Shown here: one piece after another, positions 22,056 through 33,467 of the stretch
Layout: every line of letters begins with the position of its first letter
How positions within the stretch are numbered: the first letter of the stretch is position 1
Assembly (NCBI GenBank): GCA_003254885.1
Contig: QANT01001171.1
Span: 1 to 64,000, forward strand
DNA length: 64,000 bases
Origin: Purshia tridentata
Lineage: Eukaryota; Streptophyta; Magnoliopsida; Rosales; Rosaceae
Direction of reading: 5' to 3'
Position numbers and translations under genes: made by a program
Notes under the pieces: generated by a model
What the model was told of the DNA's origin: nothing
Seen by the model: the letters and a program-made list of their open reading frames with translations, nothing else
Database searches by the model: none

Positions 22056-22567
22056 AGTGAGATTGACTTGTATATGACCCTGGTGTGTCGTGTCACTCCC
22101 AAAATAATAATTCTATGTTGCTAAAACCCTGTCATTAATTGCTAACACACTTTTTTATAATGCTTTGTGTAAGTTCCAAATGGGGCCTTTTGAATACTTG
22201 CTTAGCTTGATTATTGTATTGGGGTTAATAGTATTGTATTAGGGTTTTTTTTAATTAGCATGGTTTAGAGGGAGTATCATTGTATCAGAATACAGTGTTT
22301 CAGTGTCTCTTTGATTATTATATTTAGATTGCAGTTTACTCCTGTCTTTGCCGAGAGGGAGGGACCCATAAAATTTTTGTTAGGTTGCCCGAATCAGATT
22401 AATTGTTAATGATTCATATATGGAGGGGACACAATATTATATTTGTAGAGTCAATGATACACATTTAGAAGAGAATCTGAGATTTAAGATTCGTCATATG
22501 CATATTTTTCACGTCCATTTAGACATAACGAACATATTAAGTAATCTATGGTACATATTTTACATTA

Positions 22568-22768
22568 CAACAATGCTACATTTATCACATTTTTATACTA
22601 TAATTTTATACCATCTTATGTGGCAATCTACATGGCATTCATATATTAAACACTAAAAAAATAAAAATAAAAACCCTAAAAATAAAGAAATACTCTGCCA
22701 GTATAATAATGACACGTAAAATAGTACAACAAACATGGTATAAAAATATAAAAAAAATAGCATTATTG
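22568..22768. mobile_element. MULE-type MITE, copy 2 (201 bp)
   Basis: It begins caacaatgctac and ends tagcattattg. It is flanked by a perfect 9-bp direct repeat, tttacatta, at 22559-22567 and 22769-22777. Its sequence is the reverse complement of the element at 13317-13518 with scattered differences. The 9-bp duplication supports mobilisation by a Mutator-like transposase encoded elsewhere. Confidence 0.93.
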
Positions 22769-24689
22769 TTTACATTATTTATAATAAGTATATTTGTAAC
22801 CAAAATTCTAGTACTATCTAAATCTTAAAATATTAATTATTAAGAAATAAAATAATAACTTATATCAAATTAATAATCCTTTAAATAAAATAAAAATAAA
22901 AACTAACAACCATCCTATCAAGAAAGTTGACAATTCAGATGTGTTGATTTGCAATGTCCCAGTTGGATCATTTTAAACTCTAAAATTGCCTCTACATATT
23001 TTTCTTTTAAATCTCTCTAATTTGACTTATTGTTAGAAGTTAGAAAAACAGATAACGGTGCATATATGTTTGGATTTTTTAAGAGTCAAACGTTAACCTC
23101 AACACATTATTTTGAGGAATGTAAAGCTGCAATCGCCTGCCACACACCACACTCTAAAGTTTACAACCGTCGAACTGGGCTTTTTTATTTTTTATTTTTT
23201 TTTAATACGGAAGTCGTATTTTTCATAGAAAATCTCAAATACCAATCTCAGTGAAACTGTGAAAGGAAGAGGCAGATAAATAATGCAGGAGAGTAGAAAC
23301 ATAAAATAAGCATAGAAGAATATTTTTTGTTATGATATATGGTGTCCCTTTAAACCCTTGATCTGACAAAAATTAATAAACAAATAAACAAAAAGAGAGA
23401 CGACATGAAAACTCCAAATTATTTCTATCAAAGTGTCGGTGCATAGAAAACAAGATGAACTAACTATATTACTTTTTGTCTTTTGATTGAAAGATATTTT
23501 ATGGAAAGAAAAACTTAAAAAGTCACAATCATATATATTAAAGCTCTTGTCGAAGCCATACAGGAGCTTCTTCCACTCAATTTAGTAAAATCTTCATAAT
23601 ATAAAGCAAATAAGGCGAGAGAATGAGCTCTATATTACAATTCTAAACTTATAACTATAGTCATGTGCTAAATCCTCCGCTTTCTGAATTCGACAGACGA
23701 TATTTTGAGCAAAATTTAAAGAAAGGCTTATTACATTTTTCTTTCTACCTTCTCATTTTATTTTATTTTTCATTTCGCAATGTAGTTTATGATAGAATTG
23801 TTCATTTTTTAAAAATGGCTCTTATGAGGGATGTAAGAGACTGTTAAGAGCCCTTCGATTAATCCAATGACACATATTTGTATTAACTTAATACCTTACT
23901 TATACCCATTTTAAAATACTAACCTTCAAAAGAATTTAATAAACTTCACACAAACCCATATATTCCTCGTCTCATTTTTAACTCTATCTGCCGACAATTC
24001 ATTCTATATTCTTTTAGAGTGTAAAATAAGATTTGTGAAGGCTACATGTTAGGTTTTAACTCTTTATAAAATTTCAAAGTTAAAAATCTAACACAAAGTT
24101 GACAAACCAAGTATCTTCCGATTAATTTAAAGGCACTTCTAAAATAGTCACACACAACCCTTCATAATTTATCCATCATAATAACCGAGCTCTCATATCA
24201 TAAATCACCTTTTACATATCATTGTTGAAAAAAATCAACAAAAATGAAAATTGTTTAGCCATCTAATTGCAAATAAATAGGGATATGATTATTATTCATA
24301 CTTTCTATTTATTCATAATAGTTGATCACAATTTTTTATTTGGTTTATTCTTTATTGGCATGTAGAGGTGTGCAAAAACTGACTGGACCGCCTAAACCAG
24401 AAAGACCAAATCCCAAAAAACCTGTTTGGTATGGTTTGGTAAAGTCAAGAATTCAAACCGTCCATTATATTTGTGGCATATTGTGATTGGACTTTCAAAG
24501 GTGTTCGTTTGCTTGATATATATTGTCATATTGATATTATTACATGTTTTATTATTTTATTACAATGCAGAATTAATAAATAAGAAGAAGAAGTAAAAAT
24601 AAGAAGGCAACTCGCATTTCTTAAATTTAAATGCTGCAATATATTTCTTTTATTTTGTGGCTTACTAATAAGTAATAACTTAATAAGCA

Positions 24690-24905
24690 ATCCGGAGGCT
24701 TCCATGAGGGCCGGTGACCTCCTGGAGGGCGATATGAGTTTGAACTCGAGTGTGGGAGTGGGTGAGAGTGAGACTTTACTCTTTAAGTGGGCCCTTCATG
24801 GGCCGTCCACCACCTAACAATTACAGCAGATAGCTGTCGGGGAAAGGTTTTTCACCTTCACGTGGTGCATTGTCGTGGGCCCCCAGTACCCTGATTCATG
24901 GCCCA
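24690..24905. other. GC-richer island, possible old SINE or transposon fragment
   Basis: A patch clearly richer in GC than its surroundings contains gagtttgaactcgag, which loosely resembles a Pol III B box, and ends near a CT/CC-rich segment. I could not find a matching A box, a tail or target duplications. It has no coding frame. Confidence 0.3.
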
Positions 24906-27900
24906 TATACATCAATTATCAATTTATCCTCACTTTTGTTTATGATTAAATTTATTACTCTTCTAGGTAAAAAATAAAAAAATAAAAAAATTCTTTTGGT
25001 TGCAGTAATATAAGAGACCGATTATTATTCTGATTTATGTTCGTTAAAATGATATACTAATTTTTTATTTACGGCAAATAAATAAGATTCGAAATAAATC
25101 TAATTATTAAGAAAATTAAATACTGCCACTATAGTAGATATATAATAAATATAATAATAATTAGTACCTAAGTTTTAGTACTATTCATTTACCATTGAGG
25201 TTATTTAAACAATTTTACAATTCAGTATTTAGCACGTGACCAAAAACGAAAAGAAAAAGGAATAAATAAATTAAAGACCAATGGTCTTGGGCCTAACCTA
25301 TGAATTAGGGATGGTAGCTTCTGTTTTTTGGACCCTATCTACTTTTTAGTACTTATTGATTGCGGGTCCCGGTGGACATGGACCCCATACCAGAGAAATT
25401 TGATCTGTCTTCTTTTTTTATTCTTTTCTTTCTCATAAAAAAAATTTGTCTTTCTCCCTTTGTTTTGCAGATGATATCTGTTGTTTGTCGGTGGAAATTC
25501 TAAATTTTGCTGAATCCTGACCTCTCATATGCTCTCTCTCTCTCTCTCTCTCTCTCATGCCAGCTATCATATTATGATTCAACTGATAATAAACTATTAT
25601 GATTTTCATAGTTACATTGAAAAAATCTGTACTTTTTTTACTTTATTTTTAAAACTAACATATTATTCCATTATTTCTTATCCTTTATAAGTTATAACAA
25701 AAAATGTTCTTGAGAGTTCAGATCTTTTATAGTATTTGTGTTTTGTTTGTTACTCGTTAACTTAACAAGTGACAAACAAACTCAAACTAATTAGAGTAAT
25801 GAACTAGACATCCACGACATGGTTCATTTGACCTATAAATAATATAATAAATTATTTCAAAATCTAGTTCTGGAAAGATTATAAAGTGGAAATTACACTT
25901 TAAAACAAAATTAAGTCAAATGACTTACATTCTATTTTTCGTGCACGCAACTGACAATATTAAGAAAGTTGCTGAGCGCTCGCCATTTTTGTCGAGAGCT
26001 TGACAGATGCAGATGCAAGATACATCTGCATTTATAGCCTTTTAAAGTATTTGAAGTTAATTTTAAAATAGGGTATGCATTTTTTAGAATATTTTGAGTT
26101 TTGCATATAAAATTTATAAGATGTATCTGCGTGTGCCAAGCCTTGGTAAAAGTTTTGTCCTACAAGTTAAATATTAGGCCGAATAGATTGTGGCTTAAGT
26201 TTCTTTATCATTTTGGGCTTTTAGGTAAAGTACCCATAATAATGTTGATCGCATTTGATATTAAAAATCTACTTAATGCTAAGTGGGTGCACATAGAATT
26301 GTCAAAATGGAATAGCTGTGGACTTCTGTTTAGCGATTGTTTCTGGGAACACAATACAACCCAGCCCAATATCTTCTATAAGTGACTGGGGGAATATGGG
26401 CTATTCTTTGACTTGTACCAAGATTGGTCCTAGCTTTTAAGTTTAATGAGTAATGGTTTTTTTTTTTTGTGGATTTGAACTAAGAACAAATGTGGGCTGA
26501 GATTTGGGTCAGTGGGCCGGCCTTTTTCCATGGATGCTTTTCTTATGGAGTTGCATACCCTGAACAAACCCTTGTTTTGCCTTTTTGGTCAATAATCTTG
26601 CTTTCCTTGGTATCTTGGGGGAAGAAGGAAGAAGAGAAGGAAATTAACCTTGCTAGTCAAAGAAAACATATTGCACGAGTTTTAGTTTGATTTGGTTAAT
26701 TTTCAACCCCAATCTATAAACATGTATGTGTGGCATGTATATATTTGCAAGGCGGGTCGTGAGATTTTAGGATCTAAAGCGAACCATAAAAATAGGACCA
26801 TCGACATTTCTTGTGTATGATAAATTAATTTATTTTGGGTAAGTACCCACAAAAATCATAATAATATATAAGGGGTTTGTAAGAATTGGGGGCTTGTGGT
26901 TCGCTGATTTTGAAGGTTGGGAATGCACATGAAATTTCACTTCAATATTTGGTAAGCACAACCATGGAAGAGAGACTGGCGAATGCATTACTTGTTTTCA
27001 AGGGTATGAGATACCATGAAGAAGGAATTGGAAACCTTGGGCTCCCTTGGATTTGCTATTTTCATCAACTGAGGAATATATATTTATTGTCGGTTGTCAA
27101 CTTGTCATCACCAAATTACGTACCCCAACTATAAATTAAAAATATTATTTTAAATATATATAATAAATAAGGGTATTATTAAAAATAAGTTATGACTTCT
27201 TAATTACTCATTCTCATCCTCCTAGAATGAGATTTCATATGATATTCTCAAAGAATCGATTTCGCAAACCAAGTGGAGCCTCGGAACCAACCTTGTATAC
27301 ATGCACCATTTTGACAGCAAATCATATATATACATATATAGCAGCCATTGTAAGTTGTAACGGAAAACAATTTCTATGATATTTCTGTAAAGAGAAAGAA
27401 ACCCTTTTTGCGCTCTATTAATTGCCATGAGCCATCATTATATATAACAACAAAATTGCATAGTGTGCAATTTAATTGGGTCCCTGTCCATCACCTCAAA
27501 TTAACGAGAATAAGGTAGTCAATTACAAATTTATCACATGAAATGCCTGATATATATGTTTGTTGCATGTCAATAATTCAATCATGCATGTGTTTACATA
27601 TTTTCAGATGTAATGTATTTTTGTCAATCAACAAGGCATATATATGCATGCATTTCAATATTTATATATATCCATATTTCACATGCAGTACGTAGATCGA
27701 GAAGAGTTCGTATATTAATTCATATTCATCAGTTTGCTTGGGGGAGGTTTCATCCTGGACTTGAATTAATGATCGAACAAGAATTATGAGCGAAAACCCT
27801 AATGCCCTTCACACTACCCAAAAAGGAAGCTCTTAAAGGAACCTTTTCATTTGCAAAAGCAGAAGCATAAACCAACCCCAAAGTTGACAAATCATCAAAA

Positions 27901-28609
27901 AAGTGAGCCATTCATAATGGCATGAATATATCATCTTCACGAGGATGATATTAGGGACCACAACTACAACCAAAAAAAATGGTCACGATATTTTGTAATC
28001 TCTTTAGGGACTTGTCTTAATTCCCCAAACCAGAAGGAGACCCAAATCACCAAATTCTGCTGCTGAACTTAATTGTCCTTATGGACCAACCACACAAAAA
28101 AAAAAGTACGTATATTCATGATATAAACAAGAGCCACAAATGGTTCCATCATCACTAAGCTTAGGCAACTACAAATGGAGAAATGCTTAGAGGGAACTCT
28201 GGCTAAAACTACTTAATTAGGTTATAAAATTAAGTTTTTGGAAAATAAAATTCTACCCATTAGAGGAAACAAATTAAAATGGTATAATCTTGCACCAATT
28301 AATCATGACTTGCAATTCGAAATCAGCCTAACAATAATAAACATGTTCGTACAATTATAAAGGCATGCATGCAAAAACCTACTAGCATATATATAGCAAC
28401 CATGAAGGTCGATCAAGATGATCATATTAATTAACTGTTGTTGGTGTAACCCCAGTATAGCCCTTATGTGTGTATGAAGTATTAAGCTATATATATTCAT
28501 CATCTATTGTACCTACCACTATTAATTTAATCTATTATCATCACCAATTTCACCATCCTTGGTCGATCTTTTGAGCTAGCAATAATATTTGTGCATATAT
28601 GCATGACGT

Positions 28610-29698
28610 CTATCCTGCCAAGTCATGGAGCAACTGTGCCCCCATCAAATTTCTGTACGGCAAATTGTTCTGACCTTGATCCCCATCCAACAGCGAGTAC
28701 TGAACCGGTTGACACTCCTCAATGTGATCCCTAGGGTAAAATAGAGAGCTCTGTGATGCGTGAGGCGAAAACGCCAAGCTCACCCCATTCCCACCATGCT
28801 GCTGCAACCCTAATGTCAACGACACGCCGCCTCCGCCAAAACCCTGATTCTGGTTGTTTTGATTGTTACCATACGAAACCGAACCCGCCCCAGAGTGTTG
28901 TTGTTGATGATTATACGACGAGAAATCTAGCTCCATTGCCCCGAACGTCTCCGCGACGCGGCCAAAACTGTGCTGTGGGTGCTGCATGTGGTGGTTTTGG
29001 AGGGTACTTTTGGAAGAACTTCTCATGGAGTGATGATCATGGTTTTTGTCCGGGTTTGTGATGATGGACGAGAGGCACTCCGAGTCGATACGGACGAGTT
29101 GGTCAGCTGTCGGCTTCTGATCTTCGTGCCGCCGGACACTCTCCCCGCCACCAAGATCCGTGGAAATCCCATCTGAGGAGGTCATGTTGTTGTTGTTGTT
29201 GTTTTCATGCTCCTTTGTTTCTTCCAAGTACATTTCTTCAACCATGGGCTTCCACAGCCGCACCCTTGCATTAATGAACCAATTGGATACCTATTGAAAC
29301 ATACCATATATGTAACAACAAAAAGGCATCAAATATATATATAATATGGTTTTGATGACATAGATTAATTAATGTGCATTATTACATATTATAATACTCG
29401 ATCATATGATATTAATAATTTTATATTCAACTAATTAATCTATATATGGATCCTAAGAAGATATGCCCCTTAATAACATAAATTAAGTGGGGGGAAAGTT
29501 TGTAAAATAATATTATAGAGAGAGAGAGAGAGAGAGGGATGTGGACGTGCCTGGCTTCTTGAGAGACCCGTTTGGCGGGCTAAGATATGTTTATCAACAT
29601 CGCTTGGGTACCTGCAAAAGTTTCGCAAAAACATTCTCTTACTTTTTTTTTTTTTCTTGTGCTTCCAAGATAAACAAATAGTATTGTTACTTCTAGCT

Positions 29699-29746
<48 letters not shown>

Positions 29747-30876
29747 CCAAGAACGAGAATGAGAAGACCCACCAAGGAATATATAACATAGAGAGCTTCA
29801 GAGTTGGGGCCAAGGAAAATATCACCAGAAAATATATATATATATATATATATAATTAAGAAAATACTAAATGATTGATAAAAATAATATGACAAAAATT
29901 GCAAACGAAAAAAAAAGGAATCTGAATGGTGGTGGATAGAAACAACAAAACTTGTTTTTGCAAGAAAAATGATTGAGACCATATACACAAGATTTTTCAA
30001 TAAACAACATGATATCATCATATATATCAACAACTACAGTGCGTTGTTGTATGCATGTTTTCTCTTTTACATTTGGAGCTAACATAACATTGATTCTCTT
30101 GAAAAATCTAATTTGTAGTTTACTCATATAAGGGCCCCTCATCATCATCAAAACACAGTCCAAGCCAGAAAACAAAAACGCAAATAAACTGAAAGACGTG
30201 AAGGAGTTGATGATGAGACTTACGGGTGAAGAAAGTGTTCGAAGAGCCAAGCTCGGAGAACAGACACAGATCTCTCGGGAAGCCCCCGTTGGGGTCTCCA
30301 TGGATGACTCTCCATCATGCCCATTTGCTGAAAGGCCCTCTGCTGTCTCAGTGTTTGATCAAGAATCCTCAGCCTCGGGGTCTCGCCTCTGCTCGCTCCC
30401 GGCGCCACCGGGTCCTTCTCCCCCATTGCCTTCCGGGTGGCCTCGATCTGGGCCACGATCCCGTCCTTCAGGCACCGGAAGTGCCTCGACATGGCCTTTG
30501 CCGCCAGTGCCGAGTACACCATGGCGGCTCCACTGCCCGCCACGGCTTCAAAGGACGAGACTACCGCCTTCATTTGGTCGCAGTAGTGCTTGTACCTCCT
30601 CTCCACCTAATCAAACAACAAATTCACACATATGATCATATCGATTAATAATCAGAAAATATATGAAATGGAGGTTTCTGAAAGTGGGGATTAATTGAAA
30701 GGACCCCAACAACTCGCTTATTAGTTCAAGAATCAACCACCCAATAAAAGTTAATTTCCACTTTTCCATTCTAATACTCCGAGGAATTGAAAGTTTGGTG
30801 CAAATAGAACGCAAAAAGGAAGGGATCTTTTATGGCGAGTCAGATACACATAGAAATAATTAATTAACTTAAAAAC

Positions 30877-30924
<48 letters not shown>

Positions 30925-31908
30925 CATATTTACCTCTTCAAGCATTGAAAGAAGTCTGGTTTTCCTCTTCTGCAATTCAACGAATTCGAGGGAGTAAAGG
31001 GAGGACTGTTGCTTTCTTGAAGAACTGGATGTGCCATTATTATTATCTTCTTCCCACTGTTTGTTTTTGTGGGGCTTCTGCTTTTGTTGTGGAGGATCAG
31101 TTTGCTTTGTTCCGAGGCTGCAAAACTCATTAAGGAGCTCCTGAGCAGGGCCCAAGTACTTTGAGTTCCTGAGCTGGAACAGCCCTTCATGATGAAAATT
31201 AACATTATTTGCAGCTTTCCCCAAAAACCCATCTTGCATATTCATCATTTGGTGCTGATGATGATGATCATCTTGTTGCTGATGATGATTTGTCTGCCTG
31301 AGCTCAAAGGACTGTAGCCCAATACTGGAAGGGTTGGTTGAGCTGAGAGAGAGTGAAAGGCCTTGGCTGGGCCTCTCATTTCCTTCACAAGGAAACACAC
31401 ACCTCAGAGAAGAGTCATCAACAAGGAACCTGTTATTATTCTCTTGGTGCCAAGGCCCCCCAGCAGTAGAGTTGTGCTCATGATCTTGATGATCATGAGG
31501 TCCACCACCTACCATTAGATTCTCACTGCTTGTTTCCGAAATCCCAGTTGCAAAATCGGGTTTGTTGAACTCGTGGTGCTGATTATAAAAATCAGAACTT
31601 GTGGACTCGTTGATCGTTTTTGAAGAGGATGGGCCTGATGGTTTGGGAAAGAAGGCTGCTTTCCACAAGTTTGTTGTGCTGCTGTTGTGATCATTCTGTT
31701 GTTGTTGTTGCTGTAGAGCCTTTGAGAATCCAATCATCTCCATTCCAGTGGTCAAGTTGAACATCTCTGCTGGGTTGGACTCGAAGCCTTGGATCTGGTT
31801 CGTGAACTGGGTTTGAATGGTTGGATTGCTGGAAGAGACATCTGAGTAGCAGAACCCAACTGAAGAAGCCATGTTCCTTGCTTTGTCTTCACAGAGTTCT
31901 CGAGCCAT
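28610..31908 (-). CDS. BEL1: BEL1 homeodomain transcription factor, TALE class (4 exons)
   Basis: On the minus strand the exons are 31908-30934, 30606-30224, 29611-29551 and 29290-28610, giving 699 residues. Domains in order are the SKY box (about 249, [18 protein letters not shown]), the BELL domain (about 315-395), the TALE homeodomain (about 425-490, with the three-residue PYP loop and [12 protein letters not shown]), and a C-terminal ZIBEL-type motif ([10 protein letters not shown], about 627). The N-terminal [13 protein letters not shown] and the C-terminal [15 protein letters not shown] match BEL1 itself rather than other BELL proteins. BEL1 acts in the nucleus with KNOX and MADS partners and specifies ovule integument identity. 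Exon 3 is the classic 61-bp TALE exon. Its downstream intron is GC-AG rather than GT-AG. Introns carry (CA)n, (TA)n and (GA)n runs. Confidence 0.96.
29291..29550 (-). other. GC-AG intron within the BEL1 homeobox
   Basis: After the 61-bp exon ending in cag (29551) the intron begins gcacgt (29550-29545) and ends atag (29291). A GT donor that keeps both the exon size and the homeodomain frame is not available at this place. GC donors with a strong cag| exon end are a known minor class spliced by the major spliceosome and are often weak or regulated. A pure CT/GA tract lies within about 35 bases downstream of the donor. Confidence 0.85.
29698..29742. repeat. (GA)n microsatellite in BEL1 intron 2
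   Basis: A nearly pure GA run of about 45 bases, with one interrupting t. It lies between the 61-bp exon and exon 2. A (TA)n run follows at about 29833-29854. Confidence 0.9.
30880..30917. repeat. (TG)n microsatellite in BEL1 intron 1
   Basis: A pure tg dinucleotide run of about 38 bases begins just inside intron 1, close to the exon 1 donor. It is (CA)n on the transcribed strand and is a likely polymorphic marker. Confidence 0.9.
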
Positions 31909-32169
31909 CAAACTAGAAGTTTACTTCTTTTTTGTTGTTGTTGTTTGGTTTTAGCCTCTGCTATTAACTGGAAGTTATGCTCTTTCTGCCACAAAAGAAC
32001 ACAGAAATTGAATTGATCCCCATTAAAACAGAGCTGATGAAGAATATGAATTAAGATCAGTAATTGAAATTTATGAACTACCAAAAGGTACCCTTTTTAT
32101 CAGATGAATGGAAAAAAGGGACAAACTTTGATGTTTGTTGTGACTGATTATGTGGGACACTATTGCATT

Positions 32170-32173
32170 AGAG

Positions 32174-32229
<56 letters not shown>
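32170..32229. promoter_or_regulatory. Long (GA)n tract in the BEL1 leader/promoter
   Basis: A run of about 58 bases of nearly pure GA lies about 260 bases upstream of the BEL1 ATG; it reads (CT)n on the gene's strand. GA repeats are binding sites for plant BBR/BPC proteins, which are known regulators of homeobox and ovule identity genes. A matching CT run lies at 32507-32535. Confidence 0.6.
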
Positions 32230-32232
<3 letters not shown>

Positions 32233-32506
32233 GTTACCAAGTGGAGTATATATGTGGTTGTTCAGGAAAAGTGGGGAGGTCTTGGTGATGGTGGTGGTCC
32301 TTTGGATGAGTGATGGAAAAGGGAGAGAGAATAGAGAAGAAGAGTGGTGTGGACTCCTTTTTCTCAGACTTCTTCTGCTAATAAGCCAACATGGTATGCC
32401 ATGAAAACCCAACCTCGGAAGAAAGATCAGATATATCTCCTCAGAAATAGAAGATCAGATAGGGCTGATGATGACCTCCTAACCATGTTCATCATTTCAT
32501 ATATGG

Positions 32507-32507
32507 C

Positions 32508-32546
<39 letters not shown>

Positions 32547-32547
32547 C
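32507..32547. repeat. (CT)n tract upstream of BEL1
   Basis: A CT run of about 29 bases followed by a degenerate CT/CCC stretch. With the GA run at 32170 it forms an inverted pair about 280 bases apart that could fold or be bound by the same factors. Confidence 0.85.
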
Positions 32548-33202
32548 CTCCCCCCTAAGTGGGTCAATGCACCATGATATAAATACCTCCAAAATAGACT
32601 TCCTGGAATGAGAATTCTAATACATACATACCCTCTCCTAGTCTCCTCAATTATTTCATACCCAACAATTAATTTTAAATTACGGTTAACCCATCAAAAC
32701 TTTTATTTTGACCAATAGACCATCAAAACACTTTTAATTAATATAATAATAAGTAATTGAATATTTAGAAAATTAAACCCCCCCACCCTCCCCTCCCTGT
32801 TTGCAATGTACTACTGCCACTGTTAGTCCTACTAAGCAAAGTACCAGCACTAAGGGAACAACAGAGTAATGACGAGTCCTTTGCCTGTGTACACAAACTA
32901 CAAGCCGCCACATGACCTTCTCTCTCTTACACATAATCATAATCACCATTCACCCCGCAGTAGAAGACCAAAAACCCAGAAAAACAATATAAATTTCTAT
33001 AAAACTATATAATAATAACAATAATATAAAAAAATTAATTAATTAAAAATCGGTGTAGGGAAACGAATCCCAAGATGTCATTCCTAAGTAGGAGTTGTTT
33101 CCAGGCTTTTTCAGATGGGTTTCAGTGAGCTAGTGTAGGCCTTCTGTTTGGGGGAGGGTGGTGGACCAACCCTGCCCTCTGCCTTGGCCTAGTGGCCTGC
33201 CC

Positions 33203-33467
33203 TCTATTAGTTTTAGCCTTTAGGTGTACTATTTTCTTTTTTCTTTTTCTTTTTTTGCTGTAAGACAAATAGGGGAGTTTTTCACAGTGAGAGAAAGAGA
33301 AAGAGAGATGAAATTATGAAAGAATAGATGCGCCTGATCTATTAGTTTTAGCCTTTAGGTGTACTATTTTGTTTTTCTTTTTTTTTTGCTGTAAGACAAA
33401 TAGGGAAGTTTTTCACAGTGAGAGAAAGAGAGAGAGAGATGAAATTATGAAAGAATAGATGCGCCTG
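33203..33467. repeat. Tandem duplication, unit about 135 bp (2 copies)
   Basis: Copies begin at 33203 and 33338 with tctattagttttagccttta, and each ends atagatgcgcctg. The copies differ in T-run length and at a few bases, so the event is older than the one at 4597. Confidence 0.93.

Larger units (their letters stand above)
20447..28609. other. 8.2-kb gene-poor spacer with DNA transposons
   Basis: This region separates the 3' end of the glycosyltransferase gene from the 3' end of BEL1. It contains a hAT-like element (21331-22055) and MITE copy 2 (22568-22768). It also has a GC-richer patch at about 24690-24905 that could be an old SINE or transposon fragment, and a (TC)n run near 25537-25557. 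Frames at 26101-26385 and 26886-27134 have no family features and are not called. Confidence 0.55.

Noticed and set aside
26101-27134. Several 66-94 codon frames on +
   Set aside because: Composition is not coding-like, there are no splice partners, and the stops are spaced as expected by chance.
29470-30033. 187-codon frame on - between BEL1 exons
   Set aside because: It is made of intron sequence and microsatellite translation (Leu-Ser runs) around the real 61-bp exon.
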